From Bacillus sp. HMF5848 (GTDB lineage Bacteria; Bacillota; Bacilli; Bacillales; HMF5848): a DNA stretch of 64,000 nucleotides. The notes under the pieces were generated by a model that worked only from the letters and a program-made list of their open reading frames with translations, did no database searches and was not told the origin of the DNA. The stretch is from NCBI RefSeq assembly GCF_003944835.1, contig NZ_RWIV01000001.1, forward strand, positions 814,001 to 878,000. Direction: 5' to 3'. Positions 18,149 to 26,523 of the stretch are shown here, one piece after another (the first letter of the stretch is position 1; the number at the start of each line of letters is the position of its first letter). A program made the translations under genes and the position numbers.

Positions 18149-18545
18149 ATATACACCATACTAAAAGAAAGGAGAAATAGTTCAATCATACAAGGCTGGA
18201 CGAAGTTTAGAAAGGGTGTGGATAGACATTCAACTTGGATTACGCAAATCGTTTATGAACATGTGAATCTACTTGAAAGGGGAATCATCCAGTGACACAG
18301 TGAAAGGCGATACATATTGTGAACAATATGTTGGACACTGCAAATATTAAATTACTGTTCTTTCACTCAATTATTACAGAAAGGAGCATTATTCCCATGA
18401 AGTAGGTTAGCGAAGCATATCTAATCTTTGGGTATGTGGGAAACCGAACTAAAAAGGAGTTTTGTAAGTTAAATGGAATCAATAGAAGAATCGTTTATGT
18501 AGCCATCTCGTTTATCGATATTTTGATAAATGAGATGGCTTTTAA
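18130..18545 (+). ncRNA. Candidate short transcript without a long ORF
   Basis: The segment from the promoter at 18095 to the terminator at 18540 would be a transcript of about 410 bases. It has several ribosome-binding-like sites (GAAAGGAG at 18167, and others near 18280, 18380 and 18452) but only tiny reading frames. One open frame of about 36 codons starts after the first site and reads GWTKFRKGVDRHSTW then ITQIVYEHVNLLERG, ending at a TGA near 18295; it lacks an ATG, GTG or TTG, the nearest candidate being ATC at 18185. A hairpin ACATATTG-TGAA-CAATATGT sits at 18312-18331. It could be a regulatory RNA, a set of mini-peptide genes, or a start-less pseudogene. Confidence 0.35.
18501..18545 (+). 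terminator. Terminator ending the small transcription unit
   Basis: AGCCATCTCGTTTATC at 18501-18516 pairs with GATAAATGAGATGGCT at 18525-18540, with one G-U pair, an eight-base loop and TTT after the stem. Confidence 0.8.
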
Positions 18546-19016
18546 TGTTTACAAGGATGGTGATGGAATTGTTCAGGGCATTATGGGGAAACTTTAATTC
18601 TGAGGAGCGATTTCCGTGAGTTTTGCACCTTACACCTAAAATATTGTTACTAATTAAAAATTTTCATACTACAGACTATATAGAATAAATCTTATGATTT
18701 GTATATGTGGTTTTTTGAAAGCGTTTTTACGAGGGGTTTAAGAAAGCATACTACGCTGAACCGATACGTGGTCTTAGCTTTAGGAATCAGTGGCTTTTTG
18801 GGAAAAATAATACAATATTTAACCGTCATTGTTCGAGAGAAAAGTGCAAAAGTAAATCGCTCGAATGAAAAAACGTTTTCTGTTAGACGCTTGTTTTGTG
18901 ATTGTCGCTGCTAGGCAACCACCTTTCGCTTTTCAAGTTTACAGGTTATCTGAGGGTCGCATCTATGAAAGACATTGAAACCCCAAAAAATACGGATATT
19001 AGAGAGGATTATATAT
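18546..19016. other. Leader region of the oxidoreductase operon
   Basis: No gene is supported; a 71-codon frame at 18699 lacks a ribosome binding site. TGAAAGCGTTTTTA at 18716-18729 matches the catabolite-responsive (CcpA, cre) consensus except at one position, which would suit a carbohydrate-related operon. It lies about 290 bases upstream of the first gene, so its use is uncertain. Confidence 0.3.
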
Positions 19017-19997
19017 ATGAATTTTACATACTTAGGACGTACTGGTTTAAAAGTGAGTCGTTTATGTCTTGGCACGATGAATTTTGGGGTTGATACAGAC
19101 GAAAAAGAAGCATTTTATATTATGGATGCTGCTCTTGACGCAGGTATTAACTTTTTTGATACAGCTAATATTTACGGATGGGGTCCGAATGCTGGTAAAA
19201 CGGAGGAAATAATGGGTCGCTGGTTTGCACAAGGTGACGGTCGCAGAGAAAAGGTTGTACTTGCCACAAAGGTGTATGGTGATATGCATGATGAGTTAGA
19301 TGGACCGAATGATGTACCTGGGTTATCAGCTTATAAAATTCGCCGCCATTTAGAGGGTTCATTGCGTCGCTTACAAACAGATCATATAGAATTGTATCAA
19401 ATGCATCATATTGATCGTAGAGTTAGGTGGGAAGAGATATGGCCAGCATTTGAGCGAGCTGTCCAACAAGGACAAATTGAATATGTTGGATCTAGTAATT
19501 TTCCTGCATGGGCGATAGCGGAAGGACAAGCAAAAGCAGAAGCGCGTCATTTCTTAGGATTAGTGTGTGAACAACATCGTTATAACCTAAATGGTAGATT
19601 GCCTGAGTTAGAGGTGTTACCTGCTGTCGATAGATTTGGATTAGGATTTATACCATGGAGTCCACTTGACGGGGGATTGTTAGGAGGACATGCGCTAGAC
19701 CCAGCTAAAGGTTCAAGAAGTGCAAAAAATCAAGCAGCAATAGAAAGAAACCGTAGCAAACTTGAGCAATTTGCTGCGTTATGTAAGGAGATTGGAGAAA
19801 GAGAAGATACAGTTGCGCTTGCTTGGTTATTAGCTAACCCTGTTGTAACAGCTCCTATTGTTGGTGTGCGAACGAGAGAACAATTGCAAAAATCTTTACA
19901 TGCTGTAGAGGTTACTTTATCAGAAGATATCATGAAAAGATTAGATGAGATTTTCCCAGGTCCAGGTGGGCCAGCTCCGGAAGCATATAGCTGGTAG
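19017..19997 (+). CDS. Aldo/keto reductase (YrpG-like)
   Basis: An NADPH-dependent oxidoreductase of the aldo/keto reductase fold. The catalytic tetrad is readable: Asp48 and Tyr53 in FFDTANIYG, Lys85 in LATKVYG and His130 in LYQMHHIDRR. The sequence, including GRTGLKVSRLCLGTMNFG and the ending PGPGGPAPEAYSW, is very like B. subtilis YrpG. The ATG at 19017 follows AGAGAGGA by 8 bases; an upstream in-frame ATG at 18975 has no such site. It starts a three-gene run with the SDR (13 bases later) and the ThuA-like gene. Confidence 0.9.
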   Translation: MNFTYLGRTGLKVSRLCLGTMNFGVDTDEKEAFYIMDAALDAGINFFDTANIYGWGPNAGKTEEIMGRWFAQGDGRREKVVLATKVYGDMHDELDGPNDVPGLSAYKIRRHLEGSLRRLQTDHIELYQMHHIDRRVRWEEIWPAFERAVQQGQIEYVGSSNFPAWAIAEGQAKAEARHFLGLVCEQHRYNLNGRLPELEVLPAVDRFGLGFIPWSPLDGGLLGGHALDPAKGSRSAKNQAAIERNRSKLEQFAALCKEIGEREDTVALAWLLANPVVTAPIVGVRTREQLQKSLHAVEVTLSEDIMKRLDEIFPGPGGPAPEAYSW

Positions 19998-20010
19998 AGG
20001 TGATGGTAGT

Positions 20011-20730
20011 ATGATGAAAATGAAAACAGTATATATCACGGGGTGTGACAGAGGTTTAGGGTTGGCTCTAGTCCAATCATTCTTAAATGAAGGTTTTGCG
20101 GTGTTTGCCGGAAGTTATTTACCAGAGTGGCCCGAATTACAAGAGCTAAAAAAGGAAGTAGGTGAGCAACTTCATATCTTATCCCTTGATGTGACAGATG
20201 CAAATTCTGTGCAGCTGGCTGCTGATGAGATTACACGTGTGACACCTAAACTGGATATATTAATAAATAATGCAGCTATTTATACGGACCAAGATGGAGA
20301 TATAATGGAAACACTTGATTTTACTGCAATTAGAAATATGTATGAAACAAATACGTTAGGTCCTTTACGAGTGACACAATCTATTTTACCGCTATTGCTT
20401 CAAGGTGAAAGTAAACTACTCGTAAATATTTCATCTGAGGCAGGCAGTATTACTGATTGTAAGCGAGTAAAAGAATATGGATACACGATGTCAAAAGCTG
20501 CGCTTAATATGCAATCCGTTCTGTTACAAAATAAATTAAAGCAGTTTGGTGTGAAAGTTTTCGCTATCCATCCTGGTTATGTTAAATCGTACATGCTAGG
20601 TAAGTTTAACACGGAGGCCACAGTTGAAGCGCAAGACTCGGCAAGAGGAATTGTTCAACAACTCTTACAACCACATTTGATAGACGGGCCAATTTTTATT
20701 AACTATGAAGGCCATTTACTAAATTGGTAA
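20011..20730 (+). CDS. Short-chain dehydrogenase/reductase
   Basis: A cytoplasmic NAD(P)-dependent oxidoreductase of the classical SDR type. Cofactor motif TGCDRGLG lies near residue 11, NNAA near residue 85, the catalytic Ser in NISSEAGS, and the catalytic Tyr-x-x-x-Lys is YTMSK. The ATG at 20011 is preceded by GGTGATGG, partly inside the intergenic gap; ATG at 20014 is an equally good alternative. Close spacing to both neighbours suggests one operon. Context with a ThuA-domain gene hints at sugar or polyol metabolism, but the substrate is not known. Confidence 0.87.
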   Translation: MMKMKTVYITGCDRGLGLALVQSFLNEGFAVFAGSYLPEWPELQELKKEVGEQLHILSLDVTDANSVQLAADEITRVTPKLDILINNAAIYTDQDGDIMETLDFTAIRNMYETNTLGPLRVTQSILPLLLQGESKLLVNISSEAGSITDCKRVKEYGYTMSKAALNMQSVLLQNKLKQFGVKVFAIHPGYVKSYMLGKFNTEATVEAQDSARGIVQQLLQPHLIDGPIFINYEGHLLNW

Positions 20731-20746
20731 AAAGGAGGGAATATAT

Positions 20747-21367
20747 GTGAAGAAAATAGTCGCTGTGCTAGGAGATTATTGGCATCAAGAAGATATGATT
20801 ATAGAGAGTTTAGAAGCAGCCATAAAAAATCAACAAGCACAAGTTTCGTATATTAGGTATCATGATTTAAACAAGGCATTAAATGACCGTCCAGATGCCG
20901 TTATTTTATATAAAGAAAATCGTTTAAACCCTCTTGATGAGATAGTGGAAACATGGATGACTCCTACTCTCATGGAACAAATTGTTTCGTATGTGGAACA
21001 AGGCGGAGGATGGTTGGCTTGGCACACAGGAATGGCAAGCTATCCATCTGATAGTAGTTACATTAATATGTTAAAAGGATCCTTCACGTATCATCCAGAT
21101 ATGCAGGAAATTACGTATACATATAGTGATGGTTCTGTTGCTTTTTCTTTTATAGATGAACATTACTTTGTTGATTGTCAAACAGAAGAAACTGATGTGT
21201 TCCTATTATCGCAATCTATTGACGGACACTCCATAGCTGGCTGGCAACACCCTTTTGGCAAAGGAAAAGTATGCTGTATTACACCTGCACATACAAAAGA
21301 AGGTTTAAATGACACACGTTTTACTACTTTACTCCGTGAAAAAATTGCATTTTGCTTAGGACAATAA
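20747..21367 (+). CDS. ThuA-domain protein
   Basis: A 206-residue protein with the ThuA (trehalose utilisation-like) flavodoxin-type fold, related to glutamine amidotransferase-like domains. Typical elements are VLGDYWHQED at the start, the central GGGWLAWHTGMASY and the late HPFGKGKVCCITPAHT. The GTG start follows AAGGAGGG by 8 bases; the overlapping ATG runs straight into a stop. It is the last gene of the oxidoreductase operon and is followed by two hairpins. ThuA proteins often sit beside sugar dehydrogenases, and one role shown is in 3-keto-sugar metabolism; here that is inference from context. Confidence 0.8.
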   Translation: MKKIVAVLGDYWHQEDMIIESLEAAIKNQQAQVSYIRYHDLNKALNDRPDAVILYKENRLNPLDEIVETWMTPTLMEQIVSYVEQGGGWLAWHTGMASYPSDSSYINMLKGSFTYHPDMQEITYTYSDGSVAFSFIDEHYFVDCQTEETDVFLLSQSIDGHSIAGWQHPFGKGKVCCITPAHTKEGLNDTRFTTLLREKIAFCLGQ

Positions 21368-21396
21368 GGAAGCGTGGGGACGGTTCTTGCGCTTCC
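21368..21396 (+). terminator. Hairpin with GGGGACGG loop after the ThuA gene
   Basis: GGAAGCG at 21368-21374 pairs with CGCTTCC at 21390-21396 around a loop containing GGGGACGGTTCT. The loop motif recurs inverted at 37346 and 39573. There is no T-run, so the second hairpin downstream may do the actual termination. Confidence 0.5.
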
Positions 21397-21443
21397 TATA
21401 TTAAAAAAATATATTTTTGTATCCGGTACCAGTACAAGTTAAG

Positions 21444-21480
21444 AAACTTCTAATCAAATGTTTGATTAGAAGTTTTTATA
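21444..21480 (+). terminator. Terminator of the oxidoreductase operon
   Basis: AAACTTCTAATCAAA at 21444-21458 pairs perfectly with TTTGATTAGAAGTTT at 21461-21475, followed by further T residues. Confidence 0.8.
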
Positions 21481-21652
21481 ATTCTATTTAGTTTTAAAAC
21501 ATTTTCCTGTGCCTGCCTAGTCAAGCAAAGGTATACCGTGCTGGGGACAGGGATTGTTTTATGGTTGACCAACTTATCTTTTGTGGACTGATAAAAAAGT
21601 TAGTTACCACTTTTTTTGAACTGATTCCATTCGGAAAACAACGTTGTTACAC

Positions 21653-21700
21653 TGCTAGCACTTTGATACTTTATCCTAGCGGGGGTCAGGCGCCATTTAC
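21653..21700 (+). repeat. Dispersed intergenic repeat, copy 3
   Basis: TGCTAGCACTTTGATAC, TTATCCTAGC, then GGGGGTCAGGCGCC. The motif GGCGCCATTTACA is then repeated in tandem at the very end of the opposite-strand transporter gene, so the repeat touches or slightly overlaps its stop codon. Confidence 0.7.
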
Positions 21701-23124
21701 AAGGCGCCATTTACAACTACTAGAAAGATGATAGTTATAATAATAAAAACCATTGTAAAGCTATAATTACTTTTTGCTATTTGATACGACGACATAGTAG
21801 GCGTGAGGTTGCTCATTAAAATGTTGGCCCCACTAAATGAACTACTAATCATACCGGATACAAATCCGACCAGTAGTGTACTAGCGAAAACGACAGGGGT
21901 AATTCCAAGAATAGCAGGATCAATCATTTCCCCTATAAACACCAGTGCAACAAACTGATGAACCCCCACTGCAGCTAGTATTACGATTGCTAGAATGATA
22001 ACAGGGATATAAATCATATAAGCATAAGCGGAATCAACACCTGGAAGATTGCTCATGATTTGTTTTTCTAAACCGGCAATTTCTATAGTGTGAATTGTTA
22101 CTCCAGCGCTGATTATGACCGAAAATTGGTTAAACATGTTCGGGGCCTTTTCTTTCGTCAACATGGTTAAATAAAGCCACCATGCTGTTACTTTTTTTAA
22201 GCCAATACTCCATAATAATGTAAAAGGTAAAATACTCAATACGATTAATTCCATCATTCCGAGTGATGTGTGCCCATCCACCAACGTCAACAGGAAAAAA
22301 TAACTTAATATCGGGAGTAATATATTTGCTAGAAATAACCAATCTGTTGTTTGAAATCTTGCTTCAACGCCTTCACTCTCTTGCGCAACATCCGTTTTAC
22401 GGGATTCTAATACAATAGAGATTAGTAATCCTATGATAACGATGACTCCATTGACAGCTAATAAGGCAAAATAGTTTATATCTGCAAGATCTATAGCAAC
22501 GGCCACTGCTGCACCTAACGGGGTACACACCATGGCAATGCCAAATGCACGGATAATAATCATTGAATATATACGTTCGTTTTCCTTTGTATCTTCATCT
22601 GAAGTGAAAATCGACCTTGATATAGGTAAAGAAGCTAAATTGGTAAGGTTGGCAAGTATAAACGTGGCATAATTACATACATTCCTTGGTGAAATTTTTT
22701 TACTCGCTAACTTTATAAAACGCTGAATGTTTGGAACAAACCCTTGTATTGGCAACGCAATAATCGGGACAAAGCTAATAAATAATAGTAACTTTACCAT
22801 GTAAGAAAAGCCATCGAGGATGGCAAGACCGCTTGCTTGAAAGTTAATCCCAATTATGATTGTTAGTATTATAAAGAAACAACTAAGCATTAAATTAAAT
22901 CTCCCAATGCCAATAAACGTAGTAAGAAATAGTAGGATAGAAACACCATCTAATACCAATTGTCCTAGATTAGAAGGAAAGATGCTATGTAAAACAAAGA
23001 GGGTAAATAATGAAACAATAAGTGACGTTTTAATCCGTTGCATAGAATATGAAATGGTAAACAGCTCCCTATTAATAATAGCGCGTAAGTCTATTATTCT
23101 ATCAAAAGTAAAACTATCCTGCAT
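21697..23124 (-). CDS. Polytopic membrane transporter, family not identified
   Basis: A 475-residue integral membrane protein with about eleven to twelve hydrophobic segments. A central hydrophilic loop (VLESRKTDVAQESEGVE) splits it into two halves. The second half carries small-residue-rich helices such as GFVSGMISSSFSGANILM, resembling the helical hairpins of ion-transporter-superfamily carriers; I infer a carrier but cannot name the substrate. The reading frame opens at 23124 without a clear ribosome binding site; an internal Met at residue 28 (just before the first hydrophobic helix) is a reasonable alternative start. It stands alone. Confidence 0.6.
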   Translation of the reverse strand: MQDSFTFDRIIDLRAIINRELFTISYSMQRIKTSLIVSLFTLFVLHSIFPSNLGQLVLDGVSILLFLTTFIGIGRFNLMLSCFFIILTIIIGINFQASGLAILDGFSYMVKLLLFISFVPIIALPIQGFVPNIQRFIKLASKKISPRNVCNYATFILANLTNLASLPISRSIFTSDEDTKENERIYSMIIIRAFGIAMVCTPLGAAVAVAIDLADINYFALLAVNGVIVIIGLLISIVLESRKTDVAQESEGVEARFQTTDWLFLANILLPILSYFFLLTLVDGHTSLGMMELIVLSILPFTLLWSIGLKKVTAWWLYLTMLTKEKAPNMFNQFSVIISAGVTIHTIEIAGLEKQIMSNLPGVDSAYAYMIYIPVIILAIVILAAVGVHQFVALVFIGEMIDPAILGITPVVFASTLLVGFVSGMISSSFSGANILMSNLTPTMSSYQIAKSNYSFTMVFIIITIIFLVVVNGAL

Positions 23125-23255
23125 TTACTACAAAATACAAAATTACTCTATATGAATAATATAAAGCATATAAAAAACCAGTAACATATAGATAAAATGT
23201 ATCGCTGGAATTAATCAATAACGGTATGACAAGGAAAGCGCAGATACCTGTATTA

Positions 23256-23277
23256 GTAGTGTCAAAAGTTGAATGAA
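23256..23277 (+). repeat. 22-base exact repeat, copy A
   Basis: GTAGTGTCAAAAGTTGAATG plus two A residues occurs here and at 28180-28201. Downstream similarity continues weakly (GAAAGTGAA / GAAATTGAGT against ATTGAAAG / AAAATGAGTT), so the two copies may be parts of a longer decayed element. Confidence 0.6.
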
Positions 23278-23534
23278 AAGTGAAGAGAAATTGAGTGAAT
23301 GGAACATTATTTTATGACTAGAGGCTGTAATCGGAGGGAAAGAAAAAATAAAGACATAGCATTTTATTTTGTATGACATATAAATATGTCGATAACTTGG
23401 TGCCAAGTGTAGTAAATAGTTGAGTTCAATTATACTAAATCTTTGTTAGCGGATACTTTTTATGCGTCAAAGTACTACTTGTTTCTATTTACTTGTAAAT
23501 ATTATGAACTGGCGAAGTGTATGTGAAATGTCTC

Positions 23535-23576
23535 TGCTAGCACTGTACTACTTAATCCTAGCAGGAACTTGGATCC
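23535..23576 (+). repeat. Dispersed intergenic repeat, copy 4
   Basis: TGCTAGCACTGTACTAC, TTAATCCTAGC, then AGGAACTTGGATCC. The core is well kept but the GC-rich tail has diverged. Confidence 0.65.
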
Positions 23577-23723
23577 TTCATAAAGTTACTTTTGTATGCT
23601 TTTCCGCAGTGTGGTAAAGTCTTATTGTACCGGGGAAGGGCACCTTTTAGCGTTTTAAAAAACAATTATATTAGAAAGTTAATACTTAAAGTGAAGTTAG
23701 GGATTATGATTGAGTCATCCCGT

Positions 23724-23767
23724 TGCTAGCACTTTGCTGTTATATCCTAGCGGGGGACAGGCGAGCC
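23724..23767 (+). repeat. Dispersed intergenic repeat, copy 5
   Basis: TGCTAGCACTTTGCTGT, TATATCCTAGC, then GGGGGACAGGCGAGCC. It lies directly upstream of the yfcE ribosome binding site and would be in that gene's leader RNA. Confidence 0.7.
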
Positions 23768-23788
23768 ATCTTGGAAAGGAATGATTAT

Positions 23789-24331
23789 ATGAAATTAGGA
23801 TTTATAAGTGATACGCATGGAGGATATGAAGATTTAGTTCAAGCATTAAATCTTCTTGGAGGTTCTGAGCAAATCTGTCATTTAGGAGATGTTCTTTATC
23901 ATGGCCCAAGAAATGATATTCCAGAAACCTATAACCCTAAAAAAATAATCGAAATTCTTAAGGATCGAACAGATATTGTCTATGTTCGCGGAAATTGTGA
24001 TGCGGATGTTGATGAGACAGTTTTAGAACACGATCTTTCTAATAAATCAAGGGTAGTTACCTTCGACAACATTAAATTTTATCTTGTGCATGGATATGAA
24101 GAAACGGAAGGTGAGCGAATACAAGAAGCAAAAAAATTGGGTTGTCGTGTTGTTGTATCCGGTCATACACATGTTAAAGTACTTAAAGAAAAAGATGGGG
24201 TTATTGTACTTAATCCTGGAAGTACGACTATCCCTAAAGATGGTGCAAAATCAATCGCCTTATATGAAAATGGAAAAATTATAATTTTGAATCTTGACAA
24301 TCATTCTGTAATTGAAAGCCTAAAGCTTTAA
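23789..24331 (+). CDS. yfcE: YfcE-family phosphodiesterase
   Basis: A metal-dependent phosphodiesterase of the calcineurin-like fold. The metal-binding motifs are in order: ISDTHG, HLGDVLYHGPRN, RGNCDADVDE, VHGYEE and SGHTHV, then NPGSTTIPK. The arrangement GDVLYHGPRN and RGNCD matches E. coli YfcE closely. The 180-residue length is normal. The ATG at 23789 follows AAAGGA; the frame is open further upstream, but that part lies in the dispersed repeat. Physiological substrate is unknown. Confidence 0.9.
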   Translation: MKLGFISDTHGGYEDLVQALNLLGGSEQICHLGDVLYHGPRNDIPETYNPKKIIEILKDRTDIVYVRGNCDADVDETVLEHDLSNKSRVVTFDNIKFYLVHGYEETEGERIQEAKKLGCRVVVSGHTHVKVLKEKDGVIVLNPGSTTIPKDGAKSIALYENGKIIILNLDNHSVIESLKL

Positions 24332-24775
24332 AGGAAATGAAAGGGAGGCTTGAACAAAGCACTTCTGTATTTGTCGTAGTGAGGACAGCTGTCTGTATTT
24401 AGTCATATATATTTCATTTTCTTGGAAAAATCGTTGTTAACAGCATTATCCAGTTGATGTACAATTTAGCTATAATGATATGACTGCGAAGGGTGGCATG
24501 CTATCCGGTAACGCTTGATGTTAACTAATCAAATAACATAAGTGAAGCATGGAGATGAAAGCTAACATTTGAATTGAATTAAATAGGTGACAAAACTGTT
24601 ATTTCATAACGGTTATTTGTTATACCTAAGTTTCAATTTTGATTTTAGTCTTTTTATCTCTAGGCAAAGTAAAGTCTTTTTAGGAGAGCCGTAGACTAAA
24701 GTCTACAGCTCTTTTTTTATTTCCCTTATAAGAACTCATGTCATATCATTATTAAATATTAAAAGATGGGAGTTT
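24332..24775 (+). other. Leader-like non-coding region
   Basis: A TATAAT at 24471-24476 suggests a start near 24483, and a strong terminator lies at 24685-24718, leaving about 235 bases without a gene. The RNA would include GAAGGGTGGC, CTATCCGGTAACG and paired-looking GTTATTTCATAAC. I do not recognise a known riboswitch class. It precedes a short frameshifted gene. Confidence 0.35.
24685..24718 (+). terminator. Strong intrinsic terminator
   Basis: AGAGCCGTAGACT at 24685-24697 pairs with AGTCTACAGCTCT at 24700-24712 with one mismatch. A run of seven T residues follows. Confidence 0.85.
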
Positions 24776-24963
24776 ATGATGTGTGAGTTACAGGTTAATT
24801 TAACCAGTTATAACGAAATGGATTTTTTAAGATATCTGGAAAGCCAGTGTCAAAAAGGCAAAATTCTAGGGTTGATTCTTACTATGTGGCCCGTTTCCAG
24901 TTAACTAATATTTTAGGTGATAATATGACATGGAATAAAAGATATAGCTATCGCTTAAACTAA
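24776..24963 (+). pseudogene. Small frameshifted gene
   Basis: An ATG at 24776 with GATGGGAG upstream opens a frame reading MMCELQVNLTSYNEMDFLRY then LESQCQKGKI, which stops at 24904. A second frame, offset as if one base were missing, runs from 24874 to a stop at 24963 and reads DSYYVARFQLTNILGDN then MTWNKRYSYRLN. The two together look like one small protein broken by a single-base deletion. The start (membrane-distal YLE...KG pattern) is vaguely like DUF2812-type proteins, but the family is not certain. Confidence 0.4.
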
Positions 24964-25053
24964 AGGGTTTATATTCGTAACAATAGGGTTTCAAGGTTAA
25001 TGATACCAAAATTTGGAAGTTATCTAATTTAAAAGAGAAGGAGTCAAATTATC

Positions 25054-25887
25054 ATGATAAAGGACTTAATTAAATATTTAGAAAAACCTACGCTTTATGC
25101 AAAAAGCACATGTGAATTTTGGAATGATGAGCATATTTCAAAGGGGATGCTAGAAGCGCATTTGCATCCTACTTGGGAAGCAGCTAGTAGGAGTCATGAC
25201 TTTATCGACAAATCAGTAGACTGGATAGCCGAGATCATACCATTATCGACTTATAAAAATTTCCTCGATTTAGGCTGTGGCCCTGGTTTATACACTGAAA
25301 GGTTGTATAAAAGAGGGTACAATATTACTGGTATTGATTTTTCCAAGAGGTCTATTCAATACGCAAACCAAAAAGCAGTCCAAAACAACCAAGATATAAA
25401 CTACATCTACACAGATTATTTAAAGATGGACTTTCATGAAGAATTTGAAGCAGTACTATTAATCTACTGTGACTTTGCGGTTTTATCAGATGTCCAAAGA
25501 GAGAGTTTATTGCAAAAAGTATATAACTCTTTAAAGCCGGGAGGTGTGTTTATTTTTGATGTTTTTACCGCAAAAGAGTTTGAAGGCAAAACAGAAAATC
25601 ATACATGGCACATAAGTGAAGGAAATGATTTTTGGATGCGAGAGAAGCATATTCGCTTCGAATCTCATTTTGTTTATGAAGGTGATGTTAGATTGGATCA
25701 AAATGTATTAATTGATAAGGAAGGACAAGTATCTATATTCAGGAATTGGTTTAAGGGCTTTACAAAAGAAACTATAATCGCAGAGGTAGAACGAAGTGGT
25801 TTTCAGATGTGTGATATATATGCCGACGCAACAGGTAAGTCTTGTTTTAAAGACTCTAGTACACTATGCATTGTCGCAAAAAAATAG
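25054..25887 (+). CDS. Class I SAM-dependent methyltransferase
   Basis: A cytoplasmic methyltransferase with a Rossmann-like fold. Motif I is NFLDLGCGPGLY (near residue 70), the ribose-binding acidic end is ITGIDFS, motif II is AVLLIYCDFAVL and motif III is LKPGGVFIFDVF. The substrate-binding C-terminal part is not recognisable. AGAAGGAG precedes the ATG. The following acetyltransferase gene starts 37 bases downstream, so the two are likely co-transcribed. Confidence 0.88.
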   Translation: MIKDLIKYLEKPTLYAKSTCEFWNDEHISKGMLEAHLHPTWEAASRSHDFIDKSVDWIAEIIPLSTYKNFLDLGCGPGLYTERLYKRGYNITGIDFSKRSIQYANQKAVQNNQDINYIYTDYLKMDFHEEFEAVLLIYCDFAVLSDVQRESLLQKVYNSLKPGGVFIFDVFTAKEFEGKTENHTWHISEGNDFWMREKHIRFESHFVYEGDVRLDQNVLIDKEGQVSIFRNWFKGFTKETIIAEVERSGFQMCDIYADATGKSCFKDSSTLCIVAKK

Positions 25888-25924
25888 TTGAAAGTAGTTT
25901 GGAATAGACATAGGAGGAATGAAA

Positions 25925-26446
25925 GTGATTATTGCTGAAACGATGAGGTTGTTATTAAGAACATTGGAGGTAGAGGATATTGATGCCCTCATGAACTTCT
26001 GGGGAGATGAAGAAGTTATGAAATACTGCGGCGGAGCAGGTACTAGAGAAAGGGAGGAACGGGCTCTTGCGTTCTATATTAATCTTCAAAATGAAAGAGA
26101 ATATTCACCTTATGCGGTCATTTTAAAGGAAAATGGCAACTTTATTGGTGTATGTGGGTTTAATCCTCCTTACGATCATGAATATATGGAACTCATGTAT
26201 CATTTTGCAAAAGATTACTGGGGAAAGGGGTATGCTACGGAGGCAGCAAAGGCATGTCTTCAATACGCTATTGAACATTTAAGGTCTGATAAGATAGTTG
26301 CTTTTATCGACCCTAATAATCAAGGATCGGAAAATGTTTTGAGGAAATTAGGTTTTACGTATAAGGGGTTGAAGTGGCATGGAGGTAGCAAAAAAGAAGA
26401 GCCATATTTTGAGTGGAAGTATACCGAGGGCATAATCAAAAAATAG
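25925..26446 (+). CDS. GNAT acetyltransferase, RimJ/RimL-like
   Basis: An acetyl-CoA-dependent N-acetyltransferase. Features are the N-terminal RLLLRTLEVEDID typical of RimJ-like members, the GVCGFNPPY strand, and the acetyl-CoA motif YWGKGYATEAAKACLQYA, ending with NVLRKLGFTYKG. The GTG at 25925 is the preferred start because AGGAGG lies 7 bases upstream; the ATG at 25919 would leave only one base of spacing. It probably shares a transcript with the methyltransferase. Substrate unknown. Confidence 0.87.
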   Translation: MIIAETMRLLLRTLEVEDIDALMNFWGDEEVMKYCGGAGTREREERALAFYINLQNEREYSPYAVILKENGNFIGVCGFNPPYDHEYMELMYHFAKDYWGKGYATEAAKACLQYAIEHLRSDKIVAFIDPNNQGSENVLRKLGFTYKGLKWHGGSKKEEPYFEWKYTEGIIKK

Positions 26447-26470
26447 TAAAACTCACGTACAAACCTTTTT

Positions 26471-26505
26471 TAAAGAGAGTATAGCAGGGAGCTATATTCT
26501 CTTTA
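26471..26505. terminator. Hairpin between convergent genes
   Basis: TAAAGAGAGTATAGC at 26471-26485 pairs with GCTATATTCTCTTTA at 26491-26505 with one wobble or mismatch. It lies between the acetyltransferase gene and the opposite-strand serine hydrolase gene. The T-run is weak. Confidence 0.65.
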
Positions 26506-26523
26506 AATATTCCGAAGGCTGAA

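Larger units (their letters stand above)
23125..23788. other. Gene-free stretch rich in short repeats
   Basis: No gene is supported. It holds two copies of the dispersed repeat (23535 and 23724) and one copy of a 22-base sequence at 23256-23277 that recurs exactly at 28180-28201. The second repeat copy ends only about 10 bases before the ribosome binding site of yfcE. Confidence 0.55.

Noticed and set aside
18699-18914. 71-codon frame before the aldo/keto reductase
   Set aside because: No ribosome binding site and mixed composition; better read as leader DNA.
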